A stretch of 64,000 bases of DNA from TOLSYN sp963849065 (GTDB lineage: Bacteria; Acidobacteriota; Terriglobia; Terriglobales; Acidobacteriaceae), in assembly GCA_963849065.1 (NCBI GenBank), contig CAWKFM010000002.1, positions 496,001 to 560,000 on the forward strand, read 5' to 3'. The notes under the pieces are model-generated. The model made no database searches, had not been told where the DNA came from, and saw only the letters and a program-made list of their open reading frames with translations. Both the position numbers and the translations under genes were made by a program. Shown here in pieces: positions 17,161 to 26,165 of the stretch (within the stretch, counting starts at the first letter, position 1; every line of letters starts with the position of its first letter).

Positions 17161-17613
17161 ATGCGACCCGATGATGGAAGGTTGAGTCTTTGGCCGGCGG
17201 CGGTGATCGGGGTCATAATCGTACTGGCCCTGGCTTCCATAACGCCTGTTCTCAGGCTCAACCCAGTGCCGCCGTCTGATTTTGTTACGTTCAAGTCGTC
17301 CGCCAAGGGTCCGGATGCGGCCCTGGCTGCGGGATATTGGAAATCGGCGGAAAACGTCATTCAATGGAAATACGACCGCACCTCCACCCTGCCGGAACAG
17401 ATTCCTGCGGATTTCAGACTGGCAGATAATAGCGGCAAGGGGATCACCGTAGAAAGCCAGGCCGCCCGGAGCGCCTATTGGGCGAAGCTCCGCGAGGCGT
17501 GGTTGAAGTCCGACAACTGGCACACCACCTACAGCTTCGATTTGAGTTGGATGATGCATAACGCTCTGGCCTTATCGCGCGGGCTGACGAACTTTGTAAA
17601 AGACCATATGTAG
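17161..17613 (+). CDS. Small membrane-anchored protein of unknown function
   Basis: This 150-residue protein has one N-terminal transmembrane segment (LWPAAVIGVIIVLALASITPVL, quoted in part; residues about 10-31) and a soluble, probably periplasmic remainder with many aromatic residues (AGYWKSAENVIQWKYDR; KSDNWHTTYSFDLSWMM). I do not recognise the family. ATG 17161 is chosen because GAGAGAGGG lies just upstream; a TTG at 17143 is in frame but weaker. It is followed after 64 bases by the zinc-ribbon/SH3 protein gene in the same direction. Confidence 0.6.
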   Translation: MRPDDGRLSLWPAAVIGVIIVLALASITPVLRLNPVPPSDFVTFKSSAKGPDAALAAGYWKSAENVIQWKYDRTSTLPEQIPADFRLADNSGKGITVESQAARSAYWAKLREAWLKSDNWHTTYSFDLSWMMHNALALSRGLTNFVKDHM

Positions 17614-17677
17614 CCAGGACGTTCGCTGCCTGGAGACACAACACTGCGCAACGTGGCAACTCCGATAGAGGATCAAG

Positions 17678-18688
17678 ATGGAAACCAACGCCAACGACTG
17701 GAAATCCGGCACTGAAGCGCTCTCCCTCTGCATGATTTGCGGCGGCGAATATGAACCCGGCACGCGGGAGTGCCCGGACTGCCATGTAAGTCTTTCGATG
17801 GTGCGCCGTTGCCCGGCTTGCCATCGCATTGTCTCCGCCAAGCATACAAAATGCGTTCACTGCCGCACCTCCTTCACCCATGAACTGGCAACCGATGCTC
17901 TTTCCACCGGTCAGCCCGCGGTTGGAGGCCCCCTCACTCGCAGCAAGGGCGTGCGGCGCTTCCGCGCCGCAGCGGTCAGTATTGGGACCTTCCTCTTTGT
18001 GTTCTGCCTGGGACTGGCTTTCCTCCGCCAGGTCAACCAGCCGGGCGCCTCCGTTCCTGTCATCGCCAAATCGATCGTTCTGCAGTCCGCTCAGTTGCGG
18101 CGCACACCCTCCTCCAGTTCCTCGGTGGTGGGGCAAATCGCGCCGGGCACTGCCGTCAACATTACCGGCTTCAAGGAAAGCGATGAAGGCCGCTGGATGG
18201 CCCTCGACTGGAATAAATCGGTGGTCTATCTGCCGACAGAAGTCCTGGCTGCCCCAAAAGCCACCGCTGCAGACGAGGGAGCGAACGCGCTTAAGTTCTA
18301 CCTGCTGGGAATGGTGACCACCGAATCGGTGGACGAAGCCATCAAGGCGGTGGACTACTATGTAAAAGTCTTTCCCAGCAACGCACATGGCGAAGAACTG
18401 CGATGGGTCCTGGCTGAGCGTGTGCGTGTCTTATCTCAACAAGGCGGCACCGAAAGCGCAACCCTGCGACGCGAGGCAAATCTGCAATACCAGCAGCTTG
18501 TCGATTTGAATGGCCAATACGCGGACAAAGCACGGGATGCGCTGAAAGGGATTGAAACCATCCCTTCTCGCAAGGAGCCGCGGGTGCGGCAGCATGCGGC
18601 CAGCACCCACAAGCCCAAGGCAGACCAAATTCAGATTATTAGCGGTTCTGGTACGAAAGTTATAACCGCCCCACCGGTTCCGCACTAA
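17678..18688 (+). CDS. Zinc-ribbon membrane protein with SH3-like domain
   Basis: This 336-residue protein opens with eight Cys in CxxC pairs (CMICGGEYEP, ECPDCH, RCPACH, KCVHC; residues about 18-62), predicting two zinc ribbons in the cytoplasm. A single transmembrane segment follows near residues 97-115 (FLFVFCLGLAFLRQV). An SH3b-like beta domain (LQSAQLRRTPSSSSSVVGQI...PGTAVNITGF...GRWMALDW) comes next, and then a helical region. SH3b domains often bind peptidoglycan or peptides; here the role is inference. GAGGATCAAG precedes the ATG. It converges with the DUF192 gene. Confidence 0.72.
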   Translation: METNANDWKSGTEALSLCMICGGEYEPGTRECPDCHVSLSMVRRCPACHRIVSAKHTKCVHCRTSFTHELATDALSTGQPAVGGPLTRSKGVRRFRAAAVSIGTFLFVFCLGLAFLRQVNQPGASVPVIAKSIVLQSAQLRRTPSSSSSVVGQIAPGTAVNITGFKESDEGRWMALDWNKSVVYLPTEVLAAPKATAADEGANALKFYLLGMVTTESVDEAIKAVDYYVKVFPSNAHGEELRWVLAERVRVLSQQGGTESATLRREANLQYQQLVDLNGQYADKARDALKGIETIPSRKEPRVRQHAASTHKPKADQIQIISGSGTKVITAPPVPH

Positions 18689-18794
18689 GCGCTGGCCCGG
18701 TCTCCGTCAGCGATGGGCGGTATTGAATGGGCCCTCGCTAAGGGGGAATCGCTGGCGCGAGCGGTTGCCGAGAGGCTGCGCCTGGCAAGCGGTA

Positions 18795-19166
18795 TCAACT
18801 CGGGAAATCCACCTTCAGCTGATCACCAAGCTGGGTGCGGGAATCCCGTATGGTTCCAGCCGGAAGCTCCAGAACCCCGAGCGCCTTCCAGAAGACGCGG
18901 GTCATGCGAAACGGTGGTATGGCTTCCCGCACGCCTACCACACTGTATTTCTTGTCCACGAAAAGAACATCGATGGGAAACGCCATGCCAACAGTATGGA
19001 TCGCCTGCGAGGGCAGAATCAGTAGCCCGCAACCCTTCGCAAGAGAGGCCCGGCCGAGCAGACCCACCATCCGCCGCAGACTGCTATCGGCCAGTTCGAT
19101 CTGCTCGCCAAGACAGGAACTTTTGCTCGTGTTGTAGACACGAACCATGTCGGTGGTATGGTCCAA
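18795..19166 (-). CDS. DUF192 family protein
   Basis: This 123-residue protein contains the DUF192 core: SSLRRMVGLLGRASLAKGCGLLI, IHTVGMAFPIDVLFVDKKYSVV and GVLELPAGT (quoted in separate parts). The family is small, often secreted or membrane-linked, and of unknown biochemistry. No signal peptide is visible here. The start is a TTG with AGGGGA five bases upstream; an ATG at 19148 is six codons inside. The stop of the 33-residue membrane protein lies 16 bases upstream, so it appears to be the last gene of the Tad operon. Confidence 0.85.
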   Translation of the reverse strand: MDHTTDMVRVYNTSKSSCLGEQIELADSSLRRMVGLLGRASLAKGCGLLILPSQAIHTVGMAFPIDVLFVDKKYSVVGVREAIPPFRMTRVFWKALGVLELPAGTIRDSRTQLGDQLKVDFPS

Positions 19167-19182
19167 TCTGATCCCCTATTGA

Positions 19183-19284
19183 CTATCCGCGGCTTGCTCC
19201 GCCCTTGCGGCGCTGGACCAGGATGAAGAGCACGATCACGAACAAAACCCCTGAAGCAATTCGAATGACGCTAACCGTATCCAT
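19183..19284 (-). CDS. 33-residue single-pass membrane protein in the Tad operon
   Basis: Translation of 19284 down to TAG 19183-19185 gives 33 residues: an N-terminal MDTVSVIRI, a hydrophobic stretch ASGVLFVIVLFILVQ, and a basic tail RRKGGASRG. This is a textbook small inner-membrane protein with a positively charged cytoplasmic end. Upstream of the ATG the minus strand reads AGAGGAGAGAAGGTCT, a very strong ribosome-binding region. It sits 23 bases after tadC and 16 bases before the DUF192 start. I know no named family. The combination of a strong ribosome-binding site, correct spacing and a clean transmembrane profile supports a real gene. Confidence 0.65.
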   Translation of the reverse strand: MDTVSVIRIASGVLFVIVLFILVQRRKGGASRG

Positions 19285-19307
19285 AGACCTTCTCTCCTCT
19301 TTTAAAC

Positions 19308-20222
19308 TTATTTTGCGAAACTACTCATAAAGCTCTTGCTGATGGAAATGACCGCAGGGACCAGAAGTACAATAAACATACTCGGAAAGATACAAAATAC
19401 CAATGGAAATATCATTTTGACGGTGGTCTTGGCCGCCATCTCTTCCGCCTGCTGACGACGGCGTGTCCGCATGGAATCCGCAAAGTAGCCGAGCGACTTC
19501 GACAAGGGCGTTCCGAAACGCTCGGTCTGCACCAGCATGTTGACAAAGGAGCGGAATACCTCCAAACCGGTTCGATTGGCCATGTTGCGCCATGCTTCAA
19601 TGCGCGGCTTCCCGGCCCTCTGCTCCAGCCGGATCAGCAACAACTCATCGCTCAAGTCCGGGTGGCTGAGACGCAACTCCTCGCCGATGCGGATTAACGC
19701 CTGATCCATACCCAAACCGGCTTCCATGCAGATTACGAGTAGATCCAGGGCGTCGGGAAGCGCCAACCGGATTCTCTCCCTGCGCCGAGCTACTGCGCCG
19801 GTCAACCAGAAATCGGGTCCCAGAAATCCAATCGCCGCCAGAATCAGGAACCACATCAACACATTGGGACCGCGAAGCAAGAAGCCGGCAATCAGCCCAG
19901 CCAGCACCGGGCCCAGCAATTTCACGGTGTAATACACTTCCACGTAGACGGGTTCGCGATATCCAGCTGCAGACAAGCGGCGAGCCACCTCGCCGTCGTC
20001 TGCCAGCCCCACCATTCTGCGCAGAGGCGCAGACCAGTTCGTCAACCGGGATGCCACATCGACGCCAGTCGTAGCGGGCGTGGGGGATGGCAGATCAGCG
20101 CTACGCTCGGCCGCAATTTCGGTCAGTCTCGCAGCTACGGGAGAGTTTCCGCTCAGCAGAAGTAGCAAGAGCGCTAGACTCAGAGCGAAGGTTAACGCGA
20201 CAACGACAACAATTCCGACCAT
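19308..20222 (-). CDS. tadC: Tad pilus inner-membrane protein TadC (T2SS F family)
   Basis: This 304-residue polytopic protein of the type II secretion F / GspF family is the second platform protein of the Flp pilus machine. It has hydrophobic segments at the N-terminus, around residues 107-145, and at the C-terminus (MIFPLVFCIFPSMFIVLLVPAV). The conserved cytoplasmic block DALDLLVICMEAGLGMDQAL and FVNMLVQTERFGTPLSKSL are typical. It lies 4 bases downstream of tadB, so is translationally linked. Together with TadB it anchors the ATPase CpaF. Confidence 0.93.
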   Translation of the reverse strand: MVGIVVVVALTFALSLALLLLLLSGNSPVAARLTEIAAERSADLPSPTPATTGVDVASRLTNWSAPLRRMVGLADDGEVARRLSAAGYREPVYVEVYYTVKLLGPVLAGLIAGFLLRGPNVLMWFLILAAIGFLGPDFWLTGAVARRRERIRLALPDALDLLVICMEAGLGMDQALIRIGEELRLSHPDLSDELLLIRLEQRAGKPRIEAWRNMANRTGLEVFRSFVNMLVQTERFGTPLSKSLGYFADSMRTRRRQQAEEMAAKTTVKMIFPLVFCIFPSMFIVLLVPAVISISKSFMSSFAK

Positions 20223-20226
20223 GGCT

Positions 20227-21192
20227 TTATACCTTGATATCCACGATTTTACGGATCATCCACACTCCGAGGACCATCAAGCCAAATCCGAGCCAGATCG
20301 CCTTGCGGCCCATCGGATCACTGGTCAACGTACGTGCGTAGTTAGGATTGACGAAATTCATTAACAGAAAGACGATGAAGGGGAGCAGGCCCAGAATCCA
20401 GCCCGTCATACGTCCCTGCGCCGTGTAAATTCTTAATTGGCCCAATAATCGGGAACGCTCGCGGATCACCGTTCCGGTCTTATCGAGAACCTCGGCCAAA
20501 TTGCCGCCCGTTTCTTTCTGAACCAGCATGGCCGTAACCAGAAACTGCAGATCCGCCACCGGAATCCGGTTTGCCAGGTTTATCAGGGCTTCACGAATCG
20601 GCAGGCCGAAATTTTGCTCCTCAAAGACGCGCCGAAATTCCGTTCCAACCGGATCGGCAATCTCCTTCGACACCATCTCGATCGCCGCGGTAAGGGCGTG
20701 GCCCGCGCGAAGCGCACGTGCCAGAAGGTCAATTGCCTCGGGCAATATGCTCTCAAAGCTGCGCAGCCGGGCAGTCCGTTTTATGCGCAAGTAGATGTAC
20801 GGAGTGGTCCCGGCGGCAAGACCGAGAACAAGTCCGAGGGATGCACTGTGCATATAGTTCCCGCTCAGTACTCCAACCACGAACGCGATGACAAGCGCCC
20901 CGAACAGAATCCGGCCGACAGTTAAACTGGAATTGGCCTGCTTGATCAGGGTGTCTATATCAGCCGCGAGTTTGACCCGGCGCAAAATCGCGTTGATGAT
21001 CGGGAGATCGCTATAAACCTCGCGCTTCAAGATAATATCTGGGTCTATGACCGCCTCGGCACGGGAACCGCGGCTGAACCCGGCAAGACGATTTCCCAGG
21101 TCAGTCTCTTCCTTGGTCGGCCGCGTCATGTAAAGCACGACGGAAAACGTAATGATCATCACCAGAAGAAACAGCACAATTGCGATTGCCAT
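20227..21192 (-). CDS. tadB: Tad pilus inner-membrane protein TadB (T2SS F family)
   Basis: This 321-residue protein is the first of the paired F-type platform proteins. It has an N-terminal transmembrane helix (VLFLLVMIITFSVVLYM-like), a second pair near residues 95-135, and a C-terminal pair near residues 262-320. The F-family block LPEAIDLLARALRAGHALTAAIEMVSKE is present (two adjoining parts), as is QFLVTAMLVQKETGGNLAEVL. It lies 23 bases downstream of cpaF in the same operon. Confidence 0.93.
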   Translation of the reverse strand: MAIAIVLFLLVMIITFSVVLYMTRPTKEETDLGNRLAGFSRGSRAEAVIDPDIILKREVYSDLPIINAILRRVKLAADIDTLIKQANSSLTVGRILFGALVIAFVVGVLSGNYMHSASLGLVLGLAAGTTPYIYLRIKRTARLRSFESILPEAIDLLARALRAGHALTAAIEMVSKEIADPVGTEFRRVFEEQNFGLPIREALINLANRIPVADLQFLVTAMLVQKETGGNLAEVLDKTGTVIRERSRLLGQLRIYTAQGRMTGWILGLLPFIVFLLMNFVNPNYARTLTSDPMGRKAIWLGFGLMVLGVWMIRKIVDIKV

Positions 21193-21215
21193 AGGAGCGC
21201 CCTTTCCAGGCCGAA

Positions 21216-22565
21216 CTACACCTCAACCGTCATATCGAACAGACTGGGAGAGACGGGAATTCCCGAGGCCACTATCTTCTCGGCGAATCTCGGAGTCACC
21301 CCGGTCGAGTAGAACCTGCCCAACACGCGGCCGTTAATTCCGACGCCGCGTTTCTCGAAGCGATAAATATCCTGCATGCTGACGATTTCCTGGTCCATGC
21401 CGGTGATTTCAGTCAGGTGCGTCACCCGCCTGGTGCCGTCGCTCATACGCGAGACCTGAACAATGATGTTGACCGCCGAGGCAATCTGCTGCCGGACAGC
21501 TTTTTCCGGCAGATTCAGGTTAGCCATGAGCGCCATGGTCTCCATGCGGGCAATGGCGTCGCGAGGGCTGTTGGCGTGAATCGTGGTTAGTGACCCGTCA
21601 TGTCCGGTATTCATGGCCTGAAGCATGTCCAGCGCCTCTTCGCCGCGGACTTCGCCGACGATGATCCGATCCGGGCGCATGCGAAGACAGTTGGTAACCA
21701 GCTCACGCTGATGCACCGCACCCCGGCCTTCGACATTCGGCGGCCGGCACTCCAGGCGCACCACATGCTCCTGCTTCACCTGCAGTTCCGCGGAATCTTC
21801 CACGGTTACGATTCGTTCCTTCTCTGAGATGAACCGCGAAAGAACATTCAGCAATGTCGTTTTTCCGGAACCGGTACCGCCGGAGATGACGATGTTCAGC
21901 CTTGCCTTCACCGCTCCCTGCAGCAAATCCCGCATCTGTGGGGTCAGAGTGTGGTTCGCGAGCAAATCCTCAATCTCGAGCGGAATGGTCCCAAAGCGGC
22001 GGATGGACAAGATCGGGCCATCCACGGCGAGGGGAGGAATGATCACGTTCACGCGCGAGCCATCCGGCAGCCGGGCGTCCACCATCGGAGAGGATTCATC
22101 CACGCGGCGGCCGACCGCGGAGACAATCTTATCGATGATATGCATGAGGTGAACATCGTCCTTAAAAGCAACGTTGGTCTCCTCCAGCAGTCCAGCCCGC
22201 TCGATGTAGACGCTGGAATAGGTATTGACCAAAATATCGCTGATGGTCGGGTCCTGCAGCAGCGGCTCCAGCGGACCGAGGCCAAACACCTCATCGAGCA
22301 CCTCGCGCGACAATCGCTCGCGTTCAGACGCGCTCAGCGGAATGTTGGAGTGCGCTACCAGATCTTGGATGACAGCCTGAATCTGATTGCGAGCGTGGTT
22401 GTCATCCAGATAATTCAGCTTCTCCAGATCGACGCGGCTAAGAAGATCCCTGTGAAGAGATGATTTCATCTCTTGATATGCCTTCGGCTTCAGATCTCTT
22501 CTTGCCCACTGATCCGTGTCCAGTGCGGGGGCCTTTCCGGTCATGTCGCGCTCAAATTGTGCCAT
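21216..22565 (-). CDS. cpaF: Tad pilus assembly ATPase CpaF/TadA
   Basis: This 449-residue secretion ATPase powers Flp pilus assembly. Walker A is ISGGTGSGKTTLLN (about residues 227-240). The Asp box and Walker B lie in RPDRIIVGEVRGEEALDMLQ, and the His box includes NTGHDGSLTTIHANSPRDA. The N-terminal region VFGLGPLEPLLQDPTISDILVN is typical of TadA/CpaF. AGAGGGA lies upstream of the ATG. All catalytic motifs are intact. Confidence 0.96.
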   Translation of the reverse strand: MAQFERDMTGKAPALDTDQWARRDLKPKAYQEMKSSLHRDLLSRVDLEKLNYLDDNHARNQIQAVIQDLVAHSNIPLSASERERLSREVLDEVFGLGPLEPLLQDPTISDILVNTYSSVYIERAGLLEETNVAFKDDVHLMHIIDKIVSAVGRRVDESSPMVDARLPDGSRVNVIIPPLAVDGPILSIRRFGTIPLEIEDLLANHTLTPQMRDLLQGAVKARLNIVISGGTGSGKTTLLNVLSRFISEKERIVTVEDSAELQVKQEHVVRLECRPPNVEGRGAVHQRELVTNCLRMRPDRIIVGEVRGEEALDMLQAMNTGHDGSLTTIHANSPRDAIARMETMALMANLNLPEKAVRQQIASAVNIIVQVSRMSDGTRRVTHLTEITGMDQEIVSMQDIYRFEKRGVGINGRVLGRFYSTGVTPRFAEKIVASGIPVSPSLFDMTVEV

Positions 22566-22586
22566 CGTCCCTCTTCTCAGAAAAGC

Positions 22587-23801
22587 TTAAAGGCCTAGGA
22601 TGCCAAAGCGCCGCTTCGGTTCCTGCCTGGCGCCCACCTGCTCCGGTCCGGCCAGGCTGTCAACCCACTGGCGCAGTGCGGCGGCCAGTTCCGTTTTTGC
22701 ATTAACGGAGATCGGCGTTCCGGTGTTGATTGCGTTGACTACCTCGGTGTAGCTGTTGGGTACCAGCAGCGTAACCGGCATACGGATGGTCTTCTCGATC
22801 TGGTCTTCCCTAATCGCCGAGCGCTTGTCATACCGATTGATGATGATCCGCGTCTTTTCCTTCGGGCAGTTATAGCGCTTCAGATGCTCCAGGTAACGGA
22901 CCATATTCCGCACCGACGGCAGTTCCGGAGCGGCGATCACAAAAACCGCATCGGAACGGTCAATCGCGCCGACGTTGTACGCATTCAATCCCGGCGCACA
23001 GTCGATCAGAACCAGGTCATATTCTTCGCGGAGAAAGTCGATCGTGGATTCCACCGCACTCTCCGGAACCTTACTTCCGGCACCAAAAGAATCGGGAGCC
23101 GGTAAAACATGCAGTCCGGATGGGTGCTTCACCAGGAACCCCTCGAGGAGTTCGGAATCCAGACGGTGGATGTTGTGAACCAGTTCGAAGAAATGATACT
23201 GATGCGGCCCCAGGCTGAGATAAACCGCTACATCTCCCAGGTCGGGATGCATGTCAATCAGCACGGTCTTCATGCCGGCCTGGGCTGCCATGGCGGCGAT
23301 ATTGGTGGCAAGCGTCGTGACACCGGTCCCACCCTTCACTCCCACGAAGGAATAGACCTTTCCCTTCTTTACCGGAGCGGTACGCTCCTTTTTCTTCTGC
23401 TCGTGCTTTAGAAGCGATTCGACGACGCGCTCCCGCACAGGAGGCTTCAATAAATACTCCGAACAACCGGAACGCATCGCGTCAATGATGCGCTCCGGGT
23501 TCGAATCCGAGGCCAGAGCGAACACCGCTATGGAGGGAATCGCGGTTTTGATCTGTTCGGCGCGGGACGCTGCGACAGTACGATCGTTGTCAAAGTCAAT
23601 CATGCAGACATCGGGATTCCGCTGCAGGACGTCCTGTACCAGGGCGGAGTCGCTCGTGTCCCACTGGTAGAGTTCACTCGTGATCTCAAAACCAGGAAGT
23701 GAATCCACAATTTCGCGCAGAGCTGCGGCGGCCCGTTTGTCCACCGAAACCGTCACAATGCTAAGCGTGCGGCCAGATGATTTGGGAACTGTAGTGCTCA
23801 A
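22587..23801 (-). CDS. cpaE: Tad pilus localisation protein CpaE/TadZ
   Basis: This 404-residue protein combines an atypical receiver-like N-terminal domain (residues about 12-130, RNPDVCMIDFDNDRTVAASR) with a ParA/MinD-type ATPase domain. The P-loop is GVKGGTGVTTLATNIA: the first Lys is present, but the usual second Lys of GKT is replaced (GVT), as is common in TadZ/CpaE. DLVLIDCAPGLNAYNVGAIDRSD is the Walker B region (adjoining parts). The family places the pilus machine at the pole. Start is TTG with GAGGTGG upstream. Confidence 0.93.
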   Translation of the reverse strand: MSTTVPKSSGRTLSIVTVSVDKRAAAALREIVDSLPGFEITSELYQWDTSDSALVQDVLQRNPDVCMIDFDNDRTVAASRAEQIKTAIPSIAVFALASDSNPERIIDAMRSGCSEYLLKPPVRERVVESLLKHEQKKKERTAPVKKGKVYSFVGVKGGTGVTTLATNIAAMAAQAGMKTVLIDMHPDLGDVAVYLSLGPHQYHFFELVHNIHRLDSELLEGFLVKHPSGLHVLPAPDSFGAGSKVPESAVESTIDFLREEYDLVLIDCAPGLNAYNVGAIDRSDAVFVIAAPELPSVRNMVRYLEHLKRYNCPKEKTRIIINRYDKRSAIREDQIEKTIRMPVTLLVPNSYTEVVNAINTGTPISVNAKTELAAALRQWVDSLAGPEQVGARQEPKRRFGILGL

Positions 23802-23818
23802 CTTCTGCCACCTCGCGC

Positions 23819-25297
23819 TTACTTATCGTTAGTTGTTGACTTCCCCGGCTGAGTGTACCGGCTACCAAGGGTTGAATCGAATTGTTTCTCTTCCAAACTG
23901 GGGACCGGAACGGTTGGTGTTGGCGCCATCATCGGCTCCGTTGCAGTATCTACGATGGTTGGCGTCACCAGTACCAAAAGATCGGTATTGGTTTTGTTCA
24001 CTGACCTGGATTTAAACAGTTCCCCGAGTATCGGGATATCGCCGATGCCCGGAACTTTGCTGAGTTCGATCGTCGTGCGTCTGTCCAACAGACCCGCAAT
24101 GCCAAAGCTCTGACCGTTTTTCAGTACGACGTCCGTCTCCGCCCGCCGGGTAGAGAGAGCGGGCACTTCAAAGCCGGAGATCGTCACCGCGTTGGTGAAA
24201 TCCAGCGTGCTGACCTCAGGCGCGATCTTCAGGCGAATCTCGTCACCCACGACGGTTGCAGTGAATTCCAGCTTTACGCCATACGGTTTAAATACGATGG
24301 TTACAGCGGTGCCATTCCCTGTCCCACCCTGAACCACCGGGAAAGGGAACTCGCCGCCGGCCAGAAACTTGGCAGGTTCCCCGCTGCGGGCCATCAAGTT
24401 CGGCTCGGAGAGAATCTGCGCAATATTCTTCTCTTCAAGGTCCGTGATCATTGCTCCCAGATTCAGGTCAGGCCGGTACAGGAAAATGTTCATCAAACTG
24501 GTCGTCTGAAAGGCTCCCTGATTAGCACCGGTCAAGGATTGGCCAATGACCCCCGAAAGCGTGCTTCCCTGAAGGGTTGGCGGAGCGAACTGCCCGGTCG
24601 TGGTCGACCCAATCGTACCAGAGGCGCCCGTGCTCAGAATATTGATACCGAACTGCTGCAGTTTGGTACGGTCCACTTCGATGAAGCGCACCTTCATCAT
24701 GACTTGCTTTTCGCGCCGCACTTCCAGGGTCGTCGAGTCGACAACATTTTTGGAATATGAGCTGGCGATCCGCAGCATATCGTCTTCTACGGCCTTGCTG
24801 CTGACTTTTCCGGTAACAACAACTCTTCCCTCTTCCGGCTCAATCTCCACCGTCTCGTTCGGGTACGCCGATCGAATGTCTTCCCGCAGGCCGGAAACAT
24901 CAACATCCGCAAAGACATCGACGATGCGGGCATTCGAGGTCTCATCCCACAGCACGAGGCTGCTGCTGCCCGCACTCTTTGCGGTCACCACCACCTGGGT
25001 CGGGCTGATGATGGCCGTATCCAGCACGTCCGGACTGCTCACCACTATCCGGCGCAGACGGGATTGAGTGTTGAGGATAATCGACCGGCCCACCTGGATA
25101 TGTACAGATTGCGTCTCCGTTGGCATCGACGAATGCGCGGTTTGCGGTTCTTGAGCAGGCACCTCCGCCGCAATACTGGCAAGAGTCTGCGCGTCTGCCT
25201 TTTTTTCTGTCGGCGTTTGCGCCACCGCAGGCTCCATAGCGACAGCTAACAGTAAAAGAGCAACTGCCGAATTAACCACAGGGTGTAGTGCTCGCAT
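23819..25297 (-). CDS. cpaC: Tad pilus secretin CpaC/RcpA
   Basis: This 492-residue outer-membrane secretin of the Flp pilus has a signal peptide (VNSAVALLLLAVAMEPAVAQ) and two N-terminal BON-like/N-type domains: IQVGRSIILNTQSRLRRIVV and YPNETVEIEPEEGRVVVTGKV. The secretin domain is marked by ISEPNLMARSGEPAKFLAGGEFPFPVVQGG-type beta strands (cited in part) and VPGIGDIPILGELFKSRSVNK. The final residues are Thr/Pro-rich. AGAGGA lies upstream of the ATG. Confidence 0.95.
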   Translation of the reverse strand: MRALHPVVNSAVALLLLAVAMEPAVAQTPTEKKADAQTLASIAAEVPAQEPQTAHSSMPTETQSVHIQVGRSIILNTQSRLRRIVVSSPDVLDTAIISPTQVVVTAKSAGSSSLVLWDETSNARIVDVFADVDVSGLREDIRSAYPNETVEIEPEEGRVVVTGKVSSKAVEDDMLRIASSYSKNVVDSTTLEVRREKQVMMKVRFIEVDRTKLQQFGINILSTGASGTIGSTTTGQFAPPTLQGSTLSGVIGQSLTGANQGAFQTTSLMNIFLYRPDLNLGAMITDLEEKNIAQILSEPNLMARSGEPAKFLAGGEFPFPVVQGGTGNGTAVTIVFKPYGVKLEFTATVVGDEIRLKIAPEVSTLDFTNAVTISGFEVPALSTRRAETDVVLKNGQSFGIAGLLDRRTTIELSKVPGIGDIPILGELFKSRSVNKTNTDLLVLVTPTIVDTATEPMMAPTPTVPVPSLEEKQFDSTLGSRYTQPGKSTTNDK

Positions 25298-25328
25298 TTT
25301 GAGTTTTCCTCTTTTCGAAACTCAATCT

Positions 25329-26165
25329 TTACTCAAATTTATCGACGGACCGCTTGCTGCCTGAAATGGTTTCAACCTCGTAGAAAACGACCGGAGGCTT
25401 CTCGACTTTAACTACAGGTTTGGCGACCGCCGCGACCCTCTTCGCCACTACGACGGACTTCTTGTTCCCGGTCATCAAATCCGCCATGTCCACGGCTTTG
25501 GTTTCAGGGGAGTTCTGATCGGCGCCATTGCGCAGTACGAACTGGATCTGACCTTGCGACGAGGCCAGGACCAACTTCTCGCCATCTTCCGGCTTAAGCA
25601 GGAGGGTTACCACGTTGACCGTTTCCGGCTTTCCCGTAGGATCCGGCTCGATCTTCTGTCCGGCAGTAAGTACCTCGACGTTCGCAAGAACGGTCTGAGT
25701 CTGCGTGTTCGGAGAATTATCGAGCTTGGACGTCACCAACACATCGACATGCGAGCCCGGGTACAGAAACCCGGCCACTCCGATCACATCGCTGGAACGA
25801 ACCGACACGGCGCGCATTCCTTCCGGAATCTTCACGGTCAGACCGATCCCCGAGCCGGCCTGGGCAACGTCGTGGTCCAGAATCGGCTGGTGCTCGTCGA
25901 TCGGATAGATGACAGACCGGCCGATCACGTCTTCGAGTTTGGTGAAAGAGCCGCTTACTGCCAGATTCGCCGGCCAGTCAACCAAGGCAACGCTATCGGC
26001 GGTGATCGGTGACCCAGCCGTCAAGGGCTTTGTGGCCGCAACCAACTTCACAACCTTAATGTCGTCAGACCTCTGCATTCGAACACGAGCATAGAAGGCG
26101 TAGGTCACAACTCCCGCGATAGCCATGGCCAGTACAACCGCCAGTACAATTCGTTTCGGATTCAT
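25329..26165 (-). CDS. cpaB: Tad pilus assembly protein CpaB/RcpC
   Basis: This 278-residue periplasmic/outer-membrane partner of the secretin has an N-terminal transmembrane or uncleaved signal segment (IVLAVVLAMAIAGVVTYAFY). It is followed by an SAF domain (VKLVAATKPLTAGSPITADSV) and the RcpC region (IPEGMRAVSVRSSDVIGVAGFLYPGSHVDVLV, adjoining parts). Its ATG overlaps the cpaA stop (ATGA), and GAGGTGG lies upstream. SAF domains in this family are thought to help pilus passage through the secretin. Confidence 0.93.
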   Translation of the reverse strand: MNPKRIVLAVVLAMAIAGVVTYAFYARVRMQRSDDIKVVKLVAATKPLTAGSPITADSVALVDWPANLAVSGSFTKLEDVIGRSVIYPIDEHQPILDHDVAQAGSGIGLTVKIPEGMRAVSVRSSDVIGVAGFLYPGSHVDVLVTSKLDNSPNTQTQTVLANVEVLTAGQKIEPDPTGKPETVNVVTLLLKPEDGEKLVLASSQGQIQFVLRNGADQNSPETKAVDMADLMTGNKKSVVVAKRVAAVAKPVVKVEKPPVVFYEVETISGSKRSVDKFE

